From: an uncultured Rhodospira sp.
Lineage (GTDB): Bacteria > Pseudomonadota > Alphaproteobacteria > Rhodospirillales > Rhodospirillaceae
DNA: 64,000 nt
Assembly: GCF_937138205.1 (NCBI RefSeq)
Contig: NZ_CAKZOT010000112.1
Coordinates: 1 to 64,000, forward strand
Direction of reading: 5' to 3'
Shown here: piece after piece, positions 50,881 through 61,181 of the stretch
Layout of the letters: each line of letters opens with the position of its first letter
Numbering within the stretch: position 1 is the first letter of the stretch
The notes under the pieces: generated by a model
Told to the model about the DNA's origin: nothing
What the model saw: only the letters and a program-made list of their open reading frames with translations
Database searches by the model: none
Translations under genes and position numbers: made by a program

Positions 50881-51540
50881 ATGGACCCCGCCAGACTCAT
50901 GGTCATCAGTCGTTTTTTTGGTGCCCGCGCCCGGGCACGATCCGAAGAGCGCGCGCAGGCCCGCGCGGTCGTGGAGCGTTTGTACGGTGAGGCCGTGCGT
51001 AGCACACGCCAATCCATCTTCTACCAGGACTGGGGCGTGCCCGATACGCTCGAAGGGCGCTACGACGTCCTTGTCCTGCACGTCCATGCGCTGTTTCGCC
51101 GCCTGGGCGCCTTGCAACGGGAGCAGGCGGCCCAGACGGGACACGCGGAGGCGGACACCGATGCCGCCGGGCTCTCCCAGGCCCTGTTCGACCACATGGT
51201 CTGGGACCTGGACACCAACCTGCGCGAAGCCGGGGTCAGCGACATGCGCATCGGCGCGCGTATGAAGAAGCTCGCGAAAGGATTCTACGGGCGGGTGGCG
51301 ATCTACGACACGGCGCTGGACGCGGGCGACGAACAGGCGTTGCGAGACGCCCTGGACCGCAACGTCTATCACAAGGTAGCGGCCCCGCCGGAGGGACTGA
51401 CGGCGTTGGCCGGGTATGTTCAGGCGCTCGTGGCCGCGTCGGAAACCTGGACGTGGGACGCCCTGGCGCATGGATCGATTCACTACCCCGACCCGCAAGG
51501 CCAGCGGGTGAACATCCCTGCCAAAGAGACCGTCCGATGA
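50881..51540 (+). CDS. Ubiquinol-cytochrome c chaperone (Cbp3/UQCC1 family)
   Basis: The 219-residue protein contains the family stretches FYQDWGVPDTLEGRYDVLVL, VWDLDTNLREAGVSDMRIG and MKKLAKGFYGRVAIYDTAL. The mitochondrial relatives Cbp3/UQCC1 assist assembly of cytochrome b into the bc1 complex. The ATG at 50881 directly follows GAGGGA; a second ATG at 50899 is an alternative. The stop overlaps the DUF177 start (ATGA). Confidence 0.9.
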   Translation: MDPARLMVISRFFGARARARSEERAQARAVVERLYGEAVRSTRQSIFYQDWGVPDTLEGRYDVLVLHVHALFRRLGALQREQAAQTGHAEADTDAAGLSQALFDHMVWDLDTNLREAGVSDMRIGARMKKLAKGFYGRVAIYDTALDAGDEQALRDALDRNVYHKVAAPPEGLTALAGYVQALVAASETWTWDALAHGSIHYPDPQGQRVNIPAKETVR

Positions 51541-52112
51541 GTGATCCGCAAGACCCACACCTGGAGTTTTCGCGACCGATCGGCGTGGTGTCCCTGCCGC
51601 CCGAGGGCCGAACGGTCGGGGTCGAGGCGTCCGAGGCCGAACGCGCCGCCCTGGCCGCGCGTTTCGGCCTGACGGAACTGCATCGCTTCGCGGCGACAGT
51701 GCTGGTTCGCCCGCTGGGCGCCGGGCGCGGCGTGACACAGGTGGAAGTGTCGGCCGACCTTGAGGCGGACGTCGAACAGACCTGCGTGGTTACGCTCGAT
51801 CGGGTGCCGGGCCGGATCGCCGAGGCGGTGCGGCGGCGGTTTTCGGACGACAGCGCGACGGACGACACCGCCGCCGTGCTGGATGTCCATCCGGGGGAGG
51901 ACGACGACGAGGCCGATCCGATCGTCGACGGCACGATTGACATTGGCGAGGTTCTGGCCGAGGCGCTGGGGCTGGCGCTGGATCCGCACCCCCGCGCGCC
52001 CGGTGCCGTCTTCGACTCGGCGGCGTGGTCGGACGAGGACGACGCGGGAGAGACTGCCCCCGGAGCCTTCGCCGCCCTGGCGGCCCTCAAGACCGGGTCG
52101 TCCGGAACCTGA
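51537..52112 (+). CDS. DUF177 (YceD-like) protein
   Basis: The 191-residue protein begins [40 protein letters not shown] is the DUF177 cysteine-bearing motif and [20 protein letters not shown] is the conserved acidic helix. YceD proteins influence 23S rRNA biogenesis in some bacteria and plants, and are always found next to rpmF/plsX, as here. Translation is coupled to the upstream chaperone gene. Confidence 0.88.
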   Translation: MSDPQDPHLEFSRPIGVVSLPPEGRTVGVEASEAERAALAARFGLTELHRFAATVLVRPLGAGRGVTQVEVSADLEADVEQTCVVTLDRVPGRIAEAVRRRFSDDSATDDTAAVLDVHPGEDDDEADPIVDGTIDIGEVLAEALGLALDPHPRAPGAVFDSAAWSDEDDAGETAPGAFAALAALKTGSSGT

Positions 52113-52142
52113 AAAAACACCGCGATCGTTCCGTCCGGTCGC

Positions 52143-52171
52143 TTGCGGGGCCATGCGAATTCCGCTACATA
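52143..52171 (+). promoter_or_regulatory. Weak candidate promoter for rpmF
   Basis: TTGCGG (52143-52148), 17-bp spacer, TACATA (52166-52171); the sequence GCTACATAG is near the alphaproteobacterial -10 form CTATAT. It lies about 90 bp upstream of the rpmF ATG. Confidence 0.35.
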
Positions 52172-52260
52172 GACGCGCTCGCGCCTGGGGCGCCCCGAGG
52201 CGGTGGCCTCGCTTGTTTTTCCTCAGGCTTCCTGCAGTTCAGAGAACGTGGACAGGTCCG

Positions 52261-52443
52261 ATGGCGGTACCCAAGAGCAAAATCTCGAAATCCCGGCGCA
52301 ACATGCGGCGCGCCCATCACGCCGTGAAAAGCGGCCCGTACAACGAATGCCCGAACTGCGGCGAGCTGAAGCGCCCGCACCATGTTTGCGCGCATTGTGG
52401 CCACTACGACGGCCGCGAGGTCGTCAATCCCGAGGCGGCCTGA
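52261..52443 (+). CDS. rpmF: 50S ribosomal protein L32
   Basis: The 60-residue protein starts [20 protein letters not shown] and has the zinc-ribbon cysteines CPNC and CAHC. This is the complete L32, a small component of the 50S subunit. plsX follows after about 70 bp, the standard gene order rpmF-plsX-fabH. Confidence 0.97.
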   Translation: MAVPKSKISKSRRNMRRAHHAVKSGPYNECPNCGELKRPHHVCAHCGHYDGREVVNPEAA

Positions 52444-52512
52444 TAGGGTGATCCAAAGGCGCGCCTCGGCACGGGGCGGCGCCGGCAACCGTGACCGTTG
52501 AATGGGGTCCCC

Positions 52513-53574
52513 GTGAGTGCACGCCTCACTCTCTCCCTGGATGCCATGGGGGGCGATCAAGCGCCCGACATGGTCCTGAAGGGGATCAAGATCGCTCGCA
52601 CGCGCCATCCGCACGCGCATTACCTGCTGCATGGCAACGAGGCGGTGCTGGGTCCCATGGTCGAGCGGGACAAGACGCTGGCCGAGGTCTGCGACATCCG
52701 CCATGCCGAGGGCGTCGTCGGTAACGACGAAAAGCCCTCGCAAGCGTTGCGACGCGGCCGCGACAGCAGCCTTTGGCAGGCCATTCAATCGGTCAAGGAG
52801 GGCGAGGCCGCCGGCATGGTCTCGGCCGGCAACACCGGTGCCTTCATGGCCATGGCCAAGCTGTCCCTGCGCACGCTGCCGGGCATCGACCGTCCGGCGA
52901 TCGCCGCCATGATGCCCACCCAGCGGGGCGACCTGGTGATGCTTGACCTCGGGGCCAACGCCGAGTGCGACGCGGACAACTTGGTGCAGTTCGCCATCAT
53001 GGGCGAGGTGTTCGCCCGCACCGTGCTGGGCCTTGAGAAGCCCACGATCGGCCTGTTGAACATCGGTACCGAGGACCAGAAGGGCACGGAAACCCTGCGC
53101 CAGACCTCCGCCATCCTGAAGACCAGTTCGCTGCCGATCCGCTTTCACGGCTTCGTCGAGGGCGACGACATCGGCAAGGGCACGGTCGACGTGGTGGTCA
53201 CCGACGGCTTCACGGGCAATGTCGCCCTGAAGGCCATCGAGGGGACGTCCAAGCTCTATTCGGCCTTCATCCGCGGCGCGTTCGAGAGTTCGATCGTTAC
53301 GCGACTCGGGTACCTGCTTGTGCGCTCGGCCGTGAACAAGGTGCGCGCGCGTGTTGATCCGCGCCGCTACAACGGGGCCATGTTCCTCGGCTTGAACGGA
53401 ATCGCCGTCAAATCGCATGGCGGCACCGATCCGCTGGGCTTCGCCAATGCCGTCGGCGTCGCGGTCGACCTCGTGTCACACGGCTTCAACGACACCATCA
53501 AGGGCGAGTTCATGAAGGTGCAGCGCGCCTCGGGACTCGACGCCAAAGGGCTGGAAGAGGCGGCGAACGGCTGA
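52513..53574 (+). CDS. plsX: Phosphate acyltransferase PlsX
   Basis: The 353-residue protein starts at GTG 52513 ([20 protein letters not shown]); an upstream TTG at 52498 would add five residues. [31 protein letters not shown] and [19 protein letters not shown] are PlsX signatures. It makes acyl-phosphate from acyl-ACP for phospholipid synthesis. The stop overlaps fabH by one base (TGATG). Confidence 0.95.
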   Translation: MSARLTLSLDAMGGDQAPDMVLKGIKIARTRHPHAHYLLHGNEAVLGPMVERDKTLAEVCDIRHAEGVVGNDEKPSQALRRGRDSSLWQAIQSVKEGEAAGMVSAGNTGAFMAMAKLSLRTLPGIDRPAIAAMMPTQRGDLVMLDLGANAECDADNLVQFAIMGEVFARTVLGLEKPTIGLLNIGTEDQKGTETLRQTSAILKTSSLPIRFHGFVEGDDIGKGTVDVVVTDGFTGNVALKAIEGTSKLYSAFIRGAFESSIVTRLGYLLVRSAVNKVRARVDPRRYNGAMFLGLNGIAVKSHGGTDPLGFANAVGVAVDLVSHGFNDTIKGEFMKVQRASGLDAKGLEEAANG

Positions 53575-54548
53575 TGGTCACACGGTCGCTCCTTGTCGGA
53601 TCCGGCGCCTATCTTCCCTCCCGCGTGGTCACCAACGACGAACTGGCCCAGACCGTGGACACCAGCGATGCGTGGATCCGCGAGCGGTCGGGAATCGAGG
53701 AACGCCGGTTCGCCGCCCCCGGTGAGTTGACCTCGGATCTGGCGATCGCCGCCGCGCGCCGGGCCGTCGAGGACGCCGACATCGACCCGGCGGCCCTGGA
53801 CCTGATCGTGTTGGCGACGGCCACGCCGGATCACACGTTTCCGGCGACGGCCGCCAAGGTTCAGGCGGCGTTGGGGGCTTTCGGCTGCATTGCCTTCGAT
53901 ATCCAGGCCGTCTGCACCGGCTTCCTCTACGCCCTGGCCACGGCCGACGCCTACGTCCGAGTCGGCCAGGCCCGAACTGCCTTGGTGATCGGCGCGGAGA
54001 CATTCTCGCGCATCCTCGACTGGGAGGATCGCGCCACCTGCGTATTGTTTGGCGACGGAGCCGGGGCCGTGGTCCTGCGTGCGGGGGCAGGGCAGGGCGA
54101 CGCCACGGAGCGGGGTATTCTGTCGACCCATTTGCACGCCGACGGCCGCCAGCACGACCTTCTGTATGTGGACGGCGGACCCTCGTCGACCCAGACCACT
54201 GGATACCTCCGGATGCAGGGCAAGGAGGTGTTCCGGCACGCGGTGGCCAACATGGCGCAGGTGGCCGACGAGGCGTTGCAGGCGAACGGGATGTCGATCG
54301 ATGACCTTGACTGGCTGGTCCCACACCAAGCCAACCAGCGCATCCTCGATGGCACCGCCCGCAAAATCGGACTGTCCGCGGACAAGGTCATCTCCACGGT
54401 GGCTCGCCATGCCAACACCTCGGCGGCATCGGTGCCGCTGGCCCTGGACGAGGCCCGACGCGACGGACGCATCCGGCCGGGGCAATTGGTGCTGTTGGAA
54501 GGCATGGGCGGCGGATTCACGTGGGGATCGGCTCTGATCCGTCTGTGA
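53574..54548 (+). CDS. fabH: Beta-ketoacyl-ACP synthase III
   Basis: The 324-residue protein has the catalytic Cys in [17 protein letters not shown], His in [14 protein letters not shown] and Asn in [18 protein letters not shown]. It condenses an acyl-CoA with malonyl-ACP to begin fatty acid elongation. The start overlaps plsX. The order plsX-fabH-ihfA is conserved in alphaproteobacteria. Confidence 0.96.
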   Translation: MVTRSLLVGSGAYLPSRVVTNDELAQTVDTSDAWIRERSGIEERRFAAPGELTSDLAIAAARRAVEDADIDPAALDLIVLATATPDHTFPATAAKVQAALGAFGCIAFDIQAVCTGFLYALATADAYVRVGQARTALVIGAETFSRILDWEDRATCVLFGDGAGAVVLRAGAGQGDATERGILSTHLHADGRQHDLLYVDGGPSSTQTTGYLRMQGKEVFRHAVANMAQVADEALQANGMSIDDLDWLVPHQANQRILDGTARKIGLSADKVISTVARHANTSAASVPLALDEARRDGRIRPGQLVLLEGMGGGFTWGSALIRL

Positions 54549-54603
54549 CGGTCCTGCGAGTGCTTCCACGGCGGTTTAATCTCGCCCCTGCAAATCACTG
54601 ATA

Positions 54604-54632
54604 TTGACGACTTTCCGCCGACCCGGTACTCT
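54604..54632 (+). promoter_or_regulatory. Candidate sigma-70 promoter for ihfA
   Basis: TTGACG (54604-54609) and TACTCT (54627-54632) are separated by 17 bp in the 280-bp gap after fabH, giving ihfA its own promoter and a leader of about 190 nucleotides. Confidence 0.5.
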
Positions 54633-54828
54633 TCGTATCTGGTTCGAGGCTTGCCCCTGTCTTGGTCCGGCCCGTCGCCCGTGGAAGCGTTCGCGGCGGA
54701 ACGGTCGTGGCGCATTCCCGCGCACCCACCCGGGCAAGACCCTCCGCCAAGAATGGACGAGATGGCCGCGCCGTTGCGTTCAGACGGACGGCGCACGTCA
54801 CGGTAAGAACACGAAGGGCCGGTGTGGC

Positions 54829-55146
54829 ATGAGCGGGCAAACGATAACGCGATCGCAACTGAGCGAGGCGGTCTACCAGGAGGTTGGCCTGTCCCGCAAC
54901 GAATCGGCCGACCTGCTTGAGTCCGTGCTGGACGAAATGTCGCAGGCCCTGGCGCGGGGCGAGACCGTGAAGATCTCGTCGTTCGGCAGCTTTTCGGTGC
55001 GCGAGAAAGGGCAGCGCGTCGGGCGAAATCCCAAGACCGGCGAAGAAGTGCCCATCATGCCGCGCAAGGTTCTGGTCTTTCGCCCTTCTCAGTTGCTGAA
55101 AACCCGCATCAACAAGGCCGCCACGGCTGGCACCGGGCGTTCGTGA
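54829..55146 (+). CDS. ihfA: Integration host factor subunit alpha
   Basis: The 105-residue HU/IHF protein starts [20 protein letters not shown]. The [20 protein letters not shown] beta-arm with [14 protein letters not shown] and the [13 protein letters not shown]-terminus identify IhfA. With IhfB it bends DNA at specific sites for transcription, replication and recombination. MerR follows with a very close start. A separate promoter is likely upstream. Confidence 0.95.
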   Translation: MSGQTITRSQLSEAVYQEVGLSRNESADLLESVLDEMSQALARGETVKISSFGSFSVREKGQRVGRNPKTGEEVPIMPRKVLVFRPSQLLKTRINKAATAGTGRS

Positions 55147-55187
55147 TGGCCCCCGGCGCCGGCAGTCCGGATCGAAAGGAGAAGGCC

Positions 55188-55796
55188 GTGGCGGAAGGCC
55201 AGGCCCGAGACGGGGGAAGCCGTCGGTCGCAGAAGTCCGACGCCGCGTTCCGCACGATCAGCGAGGTCGCCACGGAACTGGACGTCCCCCAGCACGTTCT
55301 GCGCTTCTGGGAGACCAAGTTCACCCAGATTCGCCCCATGAAGCGCGGGGGCGGTCGGCGATACTATCGGCCCGAGGACGTCGTCCTGCTGACGACCCTG
55401 CGCGACCTGCTGTACCGCGAGGGATATACCATCAAGGGCGTGCAGAAGCTGCTGCGCGACAACGGCGCCAAGGCCCTGGTCAATACCATCAAGGAACGCC
55501 AGGAAAAGGCCGAGGGCGGCATGGTCGGCCCGGTCGGCTTGGCTATGTCCGAGGCGCGCGAAGAGGACGCCGAGACTGGAGACGAAGCGGACGAGCCATC
55601 GCAAACGGACGCGCTGGAGGCGGCCTCCATCGGGGCCGACCAGGATGACGCCGAGGCGGGCGACTCGGCCGCGTCCCTGAGCGCGCCGGTGCGCGCCGAG
55701 TTGTCAAAGGCGGTCAACGAACTGGCCACGTTGCAGGGGCTTCTGCGCCAGGCGCTGGACGCAACCCGGCCGCCGCCCCCGCCGCCGGAGTGGTGA
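55188..55796 (+). CDS. MerR family transcriptional regulator
   Basis: From GTG 55188 (AAAGGAG 6 bases upstream) the protein has 202 residues; starts at 55143/55146 overlapping the ihfA stop are also open. The helix-turn-helix domain is [20 protein letters not shown], then WETKF and a [20 protein letters not shown] wing. The middle is long and acidic/Glu-Ala rich, followed by a C-terminal helix. This gene follows ihfA in most alphaproteobacteria. Its targets are unknown. Confidence 0.88.
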   Translation: MAEGQARDGGSRRSQKSDAAFRTISEVATELDVPQHVLRFWETKFTQIRPMKRGGGRRYYRPEDVVLLTTLRDLLYREGYTIKGVQKLLRDNGAKALVNTIKERQEKAEGGMVGPVGLAMSEAREEDAETGDEADEPSQTDALEAASIGADQDDAEAGDSAASLSAPVRAELSKAVNELATLQGLLRQALDATRPPPPPPEW

Positions 55797-55809
55797 CGGG
55801 ACCGACGGC

Positions 55810-56676
55810 TCACTCCGCTAGCGGCTGCCCCAGGCGGCCCGCCAGATCCTGGATGTACTGCCACGCGACACGGCCGGAGCGGCTGCCCCGGGTGGTGGCC
55901 CATTGCACGGCCTCCCGCCTGACGGTCTCCTCGTCGATGCTCAGCCCGTGGTGACGAACGTAGCCCAGTACGATGGAGACGAACGTCGGCTGATCCACGT
56001 TGTGGAACCCCAGCCACAGGCCGAACCGGTCCGACAGGGAAACCTTTTCCTCTACCGCCTCGCCGGCGTGCAGGGCGGTCGACTGCTCGTTCTCGACCAT
56101 CTCGCGGGCCAGCAGGTGCCGGCGGTTGGAGGTGGCGTAGAACAGCACGGTCTCCGGTCGCCCCTCAATGCCACCTTCCAGCAGCGCCTTGAGCGACTTG
56201 TAGCTGGTGTCATGCGCATCGAACGACAGGTCGTCGCAGAACAGCAGGCACCGCCGGTCCACCGACCGCAGGATCGACAACAGCCGGGGCAGGGTGGCGA
56301 TGTCCTCGCGGTGAATCTCGACCAGCGCCAGCCGGGCGTCCGGCACGTCCGCGACAATCGCCGCGTGCACGGCCTTGACCAGCGAGCTCTTGCCCGTGCC
56401 CCTCGCACCCCACAGCAAGGCGTTGTTGGCCGGCAGGCCGCGCGCGAAGCGGCGCGTGTTCTCGGCCAGGGTCTCGATCTGGCGATCAATGCCTTGCAAC
56501 AGGTCCAGGGGAATCCGGTTGACCCGTGTCACCGGCTCCAGCCACGCCCGGTCCGCGTGCCAGACGAAGGCATCGGCACCGTCCAGGTGGGCTTCCGGCG
56601 GCGGTGCCGGGGCCAGCCGCTCCAGGCTCTCCGCGATACGGTCCAGGCTGTGCGCGATGCGATCCAGGTCCGGCAT
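55810..56676 (-). CDS. DUF815-type AAA ATPase
   Basis: The 288-residue protein has Walker A WGARGTGKSSLVKAVHA, Walker B LLFCDDLSFDAHDTSYKSLK and the ATSNRRHLLAREM sensor region, the signature of DUF815 (YpfJ/PA3027-like) ATPases. Their role is not known. ATG 56676 is chosen; a TTG six bases upstream has the better-placed GGGAG. It is convergent with the MerR gene, 13 bp apart. Confidence 0.88.
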   Translation of the reverse strand: MPDLDRIAHSLDRIAESLERLAPAPPPEAHLDGADAFVWHADRAWLEPVTRVNRIPLDLLQGIDRQIETLAENTRRFARGLPANNALLWGARGTGKSSLVKAVHAAIVADVPDARLALVEIHREDIATLPRLLSILRSVDRRCLLFCDDLSFDAHDTSYKSLKALLEGGIEGRPETVLFYATSNRRHLLAREMVENEQSTALHAGEAVEEKVSLSDRFGLWLGFHNVDQPTFVSIVLGYVRHHGLSIDEETVRREAVQWATTRGSRSGRVAWQYIQDLAGRLGQPLAE

Positions 56677-56793
56677 GGTCAACGCGGGGCTCCCTCCTCG
56701 GTCTTCGCTCCGGTGGAGCGGGGGCGGCACCATACCATGGCCGCGCGGACCGGCAAGGCGGGGCGGTCAAACTCTCATCCGCCCGCGTTTGCA

Positions 56794-57459
56794 TCAGGTG
56801 CGTTCGTTCACCGGTTTCCACTGGTCGCTCCAGTTTTTTTCGTAGAGGGCCTTCACTCCGGGGGTTCCATTGATGAACGCCTCGACATCCCGTGCCCACT
56901 GGCCTTCACCCACGACCTTGAAATCCCCGTCGTCGCCCCGGTAAATCAGGGACCCAGCCAGTTCCTTGATGGTAACGCCAGCCTTTTCCATCTCATGGAC
57001 GAAGGGGGAGAACTCCGCCATGCCCGCCTGTGCGGCCTCCATCAACGAAAGAACATGGTCCTTGAAAGCGGCTTCATCGAGCCCCCCGAATTCGTCGGCA
57101 AACCGCTGGACAGCATCGACGGCGGGGCCAATGTGGGGCAGGATCGGCGCGTGTGGGAGGGGAGGCGGTTCGGACGCATGAGTCACGGCGGAGCCGCCAA
57201 TGTCTGCGCTCGCGCGCTCCTGCTGTGCGAGCAGGACTTGTCGCACTTCGGATAGCCGTGTCTTCATTTCAGGGGTCAGTTCGGATGTCGTAAGGTCGGC
57301 GCCCCGCCGCGCAACGAAGGACTGCAGACCTCGGATCTCAGCAAACGCTTCCGTATAATGGTCGTAGGCGTCCCGGGCACTGATCTTACCGCTCTTCAAC
57401 TGATCGAGGACAGCGCTGTATTGTTGGTAAACAGAATTCGCAGTCGCCGTGACATCCAT
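56794..57459 (-). CDS. Hypothetical protein, 221 residues
   Basis: I do not recognise this family. The protein starts MDVTATANSVYQQYSAVLDQ at ATG 57459 (AAAGGAG 8 bases upstream; GTG 57468 overlaps that site). It is helical with a proline-rich break in the middle (ASEPPPLPHAPILPH) and a C-terminal half with repeated charged helices (VQRFADEFGGLDEAAFKDHV, MEAAQAGMAEFSPFVHEMEK). No signal peptide or membrane segment is seen. It lies between the DUF815 ATPase (minus strand) and yajC (divergent), and has no clear partners. Confidence 0.65.
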   Translation of the reverse strand: MDVTATANSVYQQYSAVLDQLKSGKISARDAYDHYTEAFAEIRGLQSFVARRGADLTTSELTPEMKTRLSEVRQVLLAQQERASADIGGSAVTHASEPPPLPHAPILPHIGPAVDAVQRFADEFGGLDEAAFKDHVLSLMEAAQAGMAEFSPFVHEMEKAGVTIKELAGSLIYRGDDGDFKVVGEGQWARDVEAFINGTPGVKALYEKNWSDQWKPVNERT

Positions 57460-57719
57460 CTTCGTCACTCCTTTTCGAGCCGTGGCTTCGGTTCAGTATG
57501 GATGGGCGCATACCGCGAACGTCGCCGCAAGATGCGTGCCACTTTTTGACGCAATCATGACCGACCCTTCGTTTTCCGATCGCCTGCCATTCAACAGCTT
57601 TCACAACGCATTGCAGTGTGAGGCGAGTTGTTTCGCGTGTCGGAAAAACCTGCCGGATTTGATGGAGGAACCGGGTCATCTCTGCCGGGTCCGACACATC
57701 AAAGCGCGCGCCGCTGCGT

Positions 57720-57747
57720 TTGCATCGGGGGCGTGGATGAGTATAGT
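57720..57747 (+). promoter_or_regulatory. Candidate sigma-70 promoter for yajC-secDF
   Basis: TTGCAT (57720-57725) and TATAGT (57742-57747) are separated by 16 bp, 45 bp upstream of the yajC ATG. The 332-bp gap 57460-57791 otherwise contains no gene I can support; I checked for a tRNA and did not find a convincing one. Confidence 0.55.
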
Positions 57748-57791
57748 CCCGGCTCCTGAGTCCCGACACCCCGCACACAAGGAGCGCGCGG

Positions 57792-58289
57792 ATGTTCATC
57801 AGTCCCGCTTTTGCCCAGGCTGCGGCCCCCCCCGCCGGTGGCACGTTGGATGCCCTGGGGGCCTTCCTGCCCCTGATCCTGATTTTCGTCATCTTCTACT
57901 TCCTGATCATCCGCCCGCAGCAGAAGCGGATGAAGGACCACAAGGCCATGCTGGCCGCCATCCGGCGGGGCGATCGCATCGTCACCAACGGCGGCATCGT
58001 CGGCTCGGTGGTGAAGGTCACGAACGACTCAGAGCTTCTGGTTGAGATTGCAGACAACGTGCGCGTCAAGGTCATGCGCGAGATGGTGGCCGATGTCGCC
58101 TCCAAGACCGAACCCGTCGCCAGCGGCGGCGACAAGGGCAAGGGCGGCAAGGGACGCCAGGCGACCGCCAACGACACGGACGACGGCGACGACGACGCCA
58201 ACGGCGGCGATACGCCTCCGGACAATAGCGGCTCCGGCGGCTCGGGCGGCTCCGCCAGCAAGCTGAAGGGCCTGCTGTCCAAAAAGTAG
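57792..58289 (+). CDS. yajC: Preprotein translocase accessory subunit YajC
   Basis: The 165-residue protein starts MFISPAFAQAAAPPAGGTLD, has one transmembrane segment (FLPLILIFVIFYFLIIRPQQ) and the conserved RPQQKRMKDHKAMLAAIRRG and GDRIVTNGGIVGSV. The C-terminal third is a Gly/Asp/Ser-rich linker (DDGDDDANGGDTPPDNSGSG) that makes it longer than usual. It associates with SecDF-SecYEG. AAGGAG precedes the ATG. Confidence 0.94.
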   Translation: MFISPAFAQAAAPPAGGTLDALGAFLPLILIFVIFYFLIIRPQQKRMKDHKAMLAAIRRGDRIVTNGGIVGSVVKVTNDSELLVEIADNVRVKVMREMVADVASKTEPVASGGDKGKGGKGRQATANDTDDGDDDANGGDTPPDNSGSGGSGGSASKLKGLLSKK

Positions 58290-58432
58290 TCCTGGCCGCC
58301 GCTGGCGGCGGATGGCAGGGCGTCGTCCGTCCCGCGCCGGTCCGGCCAAAGTCGGTCCGCCCGCCGTCGGCCCTCGTCCGCACTCCATGACCGTGTGCCC
58401 CCTCGGGCTCCAGCAAACGGGATCACCCCGCG

Positions 58433-59995
58433 ATGCTCTATTTCGCCAAATGGAAGACCACCCTCATCGTTTTGATCTGTCTGGCGGGTGTCTTCTTTTC
58501 CGCGCCGAACGCGATCCGGGGATCGGCCGATACGCTGCCCGACTGGTGGCAGCCGGTCACGCTCGGCCTTGATCTTCAGGGCGGGTCCTACCTCCTCCTG
58601 GAAGTGGAGACCGACGTCGTGGTGGCCGAGCAGCTGGAGGCCCTGGTAGAGGGAGCCCGCGCCGAACTGCGCACCGCCCGGATCCGCTATCTGGGGCTGG
58701 GGGTCGAGGGCACGTCGGCGGTGGTCTCCATTCCCGACGCCGGGCAACGCGACGCCGCGCGCCGTCTGCTCGCCGGTCTTGATGATGACGTCGAGGTCAC
58801 GGCCGAGGACGACGGCCGGTTCGTCATGACGCTGACCGAACAGGCCATGGCGGAGCGCCGCAATCAGGCCGTCGAGCAGTCGATCGAGATCGTGCGGCGG
58901 CGCGTGGACGAGACCGGCACCCGCGAACCCACCATCCAGCGGCAAGGGCAGACCCGCATCATCGTCGAGCTTCCCGGCGTCGACGATCCGCAGCGCATCA
59001 AGGACCTGATCGGGCGCACGGCCAAGCTGACCTTCCATCTGGTGGACGAACGGGTTTCGCCCGAGGAACTCGCCAGTGGTCAGGTGCCGCCCGGCACCGT
59101 GATCCTGCCGGCGGCGGAGAACAACGCCGATGGACCGCCCACCTATCCGGTCCGCAAGCGCGTCGAGGTGTCGGGCGACCGGCTGGTGGACGCTCAGCCG
59201 AGCTTCCAGGACAACCAGCCCGTCGTCAGTTTCCGCTTCGACACGGCCGGCGGTCGCCGTTTCGGCCGGGTCACCCAGGACAACGTCGGCAAGAACCTGG
59301 CCATCGTTCTGGACGACGCGGTCATCAGCGCCCCCGTCATCCGGGAGCCGATCCTGGGCGGCTCCGGCATCATCTCCGGCAGTTTCGCGGTGCAGGAAAC
59401 GCAGGACCTGGCGTTGCTGCTGCGGGCGGGCGCTCTGCCGGCGCCGCTGACGGTGCTGGAGGAACGCACCGTCGGCCCCGGCCTTGGCGCCGACTCGATC
59501 CGGGCCGGCGCCCTGGCCAGCCTGCTCGGCTTCGCCCTGGTGGTGGTGTTCATGTTTGCCACCTACGGCCTGTTCGGCGGCATGGCCGTGGCGGCCCTGT
59601 TCGTGAACCTGTTTCTGCTGCTGGGCGCGCTCAGCCTGTTGGGCGCAACCCTGACACTGCCGGGCATCGCCGGCATCGTGCTGACCATGGGCATGGCGGT
59701 GGACGCCAACGTTCTGATTTTCGAGCGAATGCGCGAGGAGGCCCGCAACGGCCGCACCCTGCGCAACAGCATCGAGACAGGCTTCCGGCAGGCGTTCAAG
59801 GCCATCGTCGACGCCAACGTCACCACCCTGGTGGCCGCCGGCCTGCTGTTCTACTTCGGCTCCGGGCCGGTCAAGGGGTTCGCGGTGACCCTCAGCCTCG
59901 GCATCGTCTCGTCGATGTTCACCGCCGTCATGGTCACCCGCCTGATGGTCGTCACCTGGCTGCGCCGCGGCCATGCCAAAGCCCTGCCGATCTGA
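58433..59995 (+). CDS. secD: Protein translocase subunit SecD
   Basis: The 520-residue protein has an N-terminal membrane anchor (TTLIVLICLAGVFFSAPNAI), the GLDLQGGSYLLLEVETD signature, a large periplasmic P1 domain and five C-terminal membrane segments (including GMAVDANVLIFERMREEARNG). SecD with SecF uses the proton gradient to pull proteins through SecYEG. secF follows after 12 bp. Confidence 0.96.
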   Translation: MLYFAKWKTTLIVLICLAGVFFSAPNAIRGSADTLPDWWQPVTLGLDLQGGSYLLLEVETDVVVAEQLEALVEGARAELRTARIRYLGLGVEGTSAVVSIPDAGQRDAARRLLAGLDDDVEVTAEDDGRFVMTLTEQAMAERRNQAVEQSIEIVRRRVDETGTREPTIQRQGQTRIIVELPGVDDPQRIKDLIGRTAKLTFHLVDERVSPEELASGQVPPGTVILPAAENNADGPPTYPVRKRVEVSGDRLVDAQPSFQDNQPVVSFRFDTAGGRRFGRVTQDNVGKNLAIVLDDAVISAPVIREPILGGSGIISGSFAVQETQDLALLLRAGALPAPLTVLEERTVGPGLGADSIRAGALASLLGFALVVVFMFATYGLFGGMAVAALFVNLFLLLGALSLLGATLTLPGIAGIVLTMGMAVDANVLIFERMREEARNGRTLRNSIETGFRQAFKAIVDANVTTLVAAGLLFYFGSGPVKGFAVTLSLGIVSSMFTAVMVTRLMVVTWLRRGHAKALPI

Positions 59996-60007
59996 GGACC
60001 CGCCACC

Positions 60008-61105
60008 ATGCCCGCGTTGCTCAACCTCATTCCCGTCGATACCCACATCGACTTCATGAAGCGCCGCCTGGTGGCGCTCATCCTGTCCTGCGTGCTGATG
60101 GTGGCCTCTGTCGTCTCTCTGGGCGTGCAGCAGCTCAACTTCGGCATCGACTTCGCCGGCGGCGTGCTGGTCGAGGCGCGCCTGCCCGAGGCCCCGGACA
60201 TGGCGCAGCTACGCGACCGCCTGAACACCCTCGGCATGGGCGCCGTCTCGCTGACGCACATTGGCGATGACGAGCGCGATGTCATGATCCGCGTGCAGCA
60301 ACCGGACGACGCCACCGAGGAACAGGAGAACGCCACCCTGGCCGCCGTTCAGGGCGTGCTCGGCGAGGGCGTGGACTACCGCCGCGTCGAACTGGTCGGC
60401 CCCAAGGTGGGCGGCGAACTGATCGAGGCCGGCATCTGGGCGGTGACGTTGTCGATCCTGGCGATCGTTCTCTACATCTGGTTCCGGTTCGAGTGGCAGT
60501 TCGCCGTTGGCGCCATGGTGGCGTTGGTCCATGACGTGCTCATCACGCTGGGCCTGTTCTCCATCCTGCGGTTGGAGTTCGACCTGACCACCGTGGCGGC
60601 GTTGCTGACCCTGGCCGGCTATTCCATCAACGATACCGTGGTGGTGTACGACCGGGTGCGCGAGAAACTGCGCAAGTTCAAGAAGATGGACTTGGTTGAC
60701 CTGCTCAACCTGTCGCTCAACAGGACCCTGTCGCGTACCATCCTGACCTCGGTCACGACGTTGATCGCGGTGCTGTCGCTGCTGATCCTGGGCGGCGACG
60801 TCCTACGCAACTTCAGCGCCGCGTTGGCCTTCGGCATCATCATCGGCACCTACTCGACCATCTACGTGGCGGTCCCGATCCTGGTGTACTTCGACCTGCG
60901 GCGCGAGGCGATCACCGGCGAGGAACAGCCCGAGGACGGGGACGCGCCGGACGGGGTCGTGCTGGAGAAAGACACAGAGGCCGAGATCCCACACGAGCCT
61001 TCGACGCCCGCCGAACCGGAGCCCGCGCCGGCGGCCCCTCGGCCCGCGCCCACGTCCGGCTACAGCGGCAAGAAGCCCAAGAAGGGGCGGGCCAAGCGGC
61101 GGTGA
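60008..61105 (+). CDS. secF: Protein translocase subunit SecF
   Basis: The 365-residue protein has the SecF motifs FGIDFAGGVLVEARLPEAPD and GYSINDTVVVYDRVREKLRK and six membrane segments. A long C-terminal tail (about 60 residues, Glu/Pro/Ala-rich, ending in a basic KKPKKGRAKRR) is beyond the core fold. Works with SecD. The Mth938-like gene follows after 76 bp. Confidence 0.96.
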   Translation: MPALLNLIPVDTHIDFMKRRLVALILSCVLMVASVVSLGVQQLNFGIDFAGGVLVEARLPEAPDMAQLRDRLNTLGMGAVSLTHIGDDERDVMIRVQQPDDATEEQENATLAAVQGVLGEGVDYRRVELVGPKVGGELIEAGIWAVTLSILAIVLYIWFRFEWQFAVGAMVALVHDVLITLGLFSILRLEFDLTTVAALLTLAGYSINDTVVVYDRVREKLRKFKKMDLVDLLNLSLNRTLSRTILTSVTTLIAVLSLLILGGDVLRNFSAALAFGIIIGTYSTIYVAVPILVYFDLRREAITGEEQPEDGDAPDGVVLEKDTEAEIPHEPSTPAEPEPAPAAPRPAPTSGYSGKKPKKGRAKRR

Positions 61106-61181
61106 CGGTCGGGTTGACGGACCGGCCACGGATCCCACGTGAGGGGCTCCACCCAGACCGGCACAAAAAGGCGACGCGCCC

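Noticed and set aside
57460-57791. Possible tRNA in the gap before yajC
   Set aside because: No acceptor stem, TTCRA loop and anticodon arm could be placed together on either strand.
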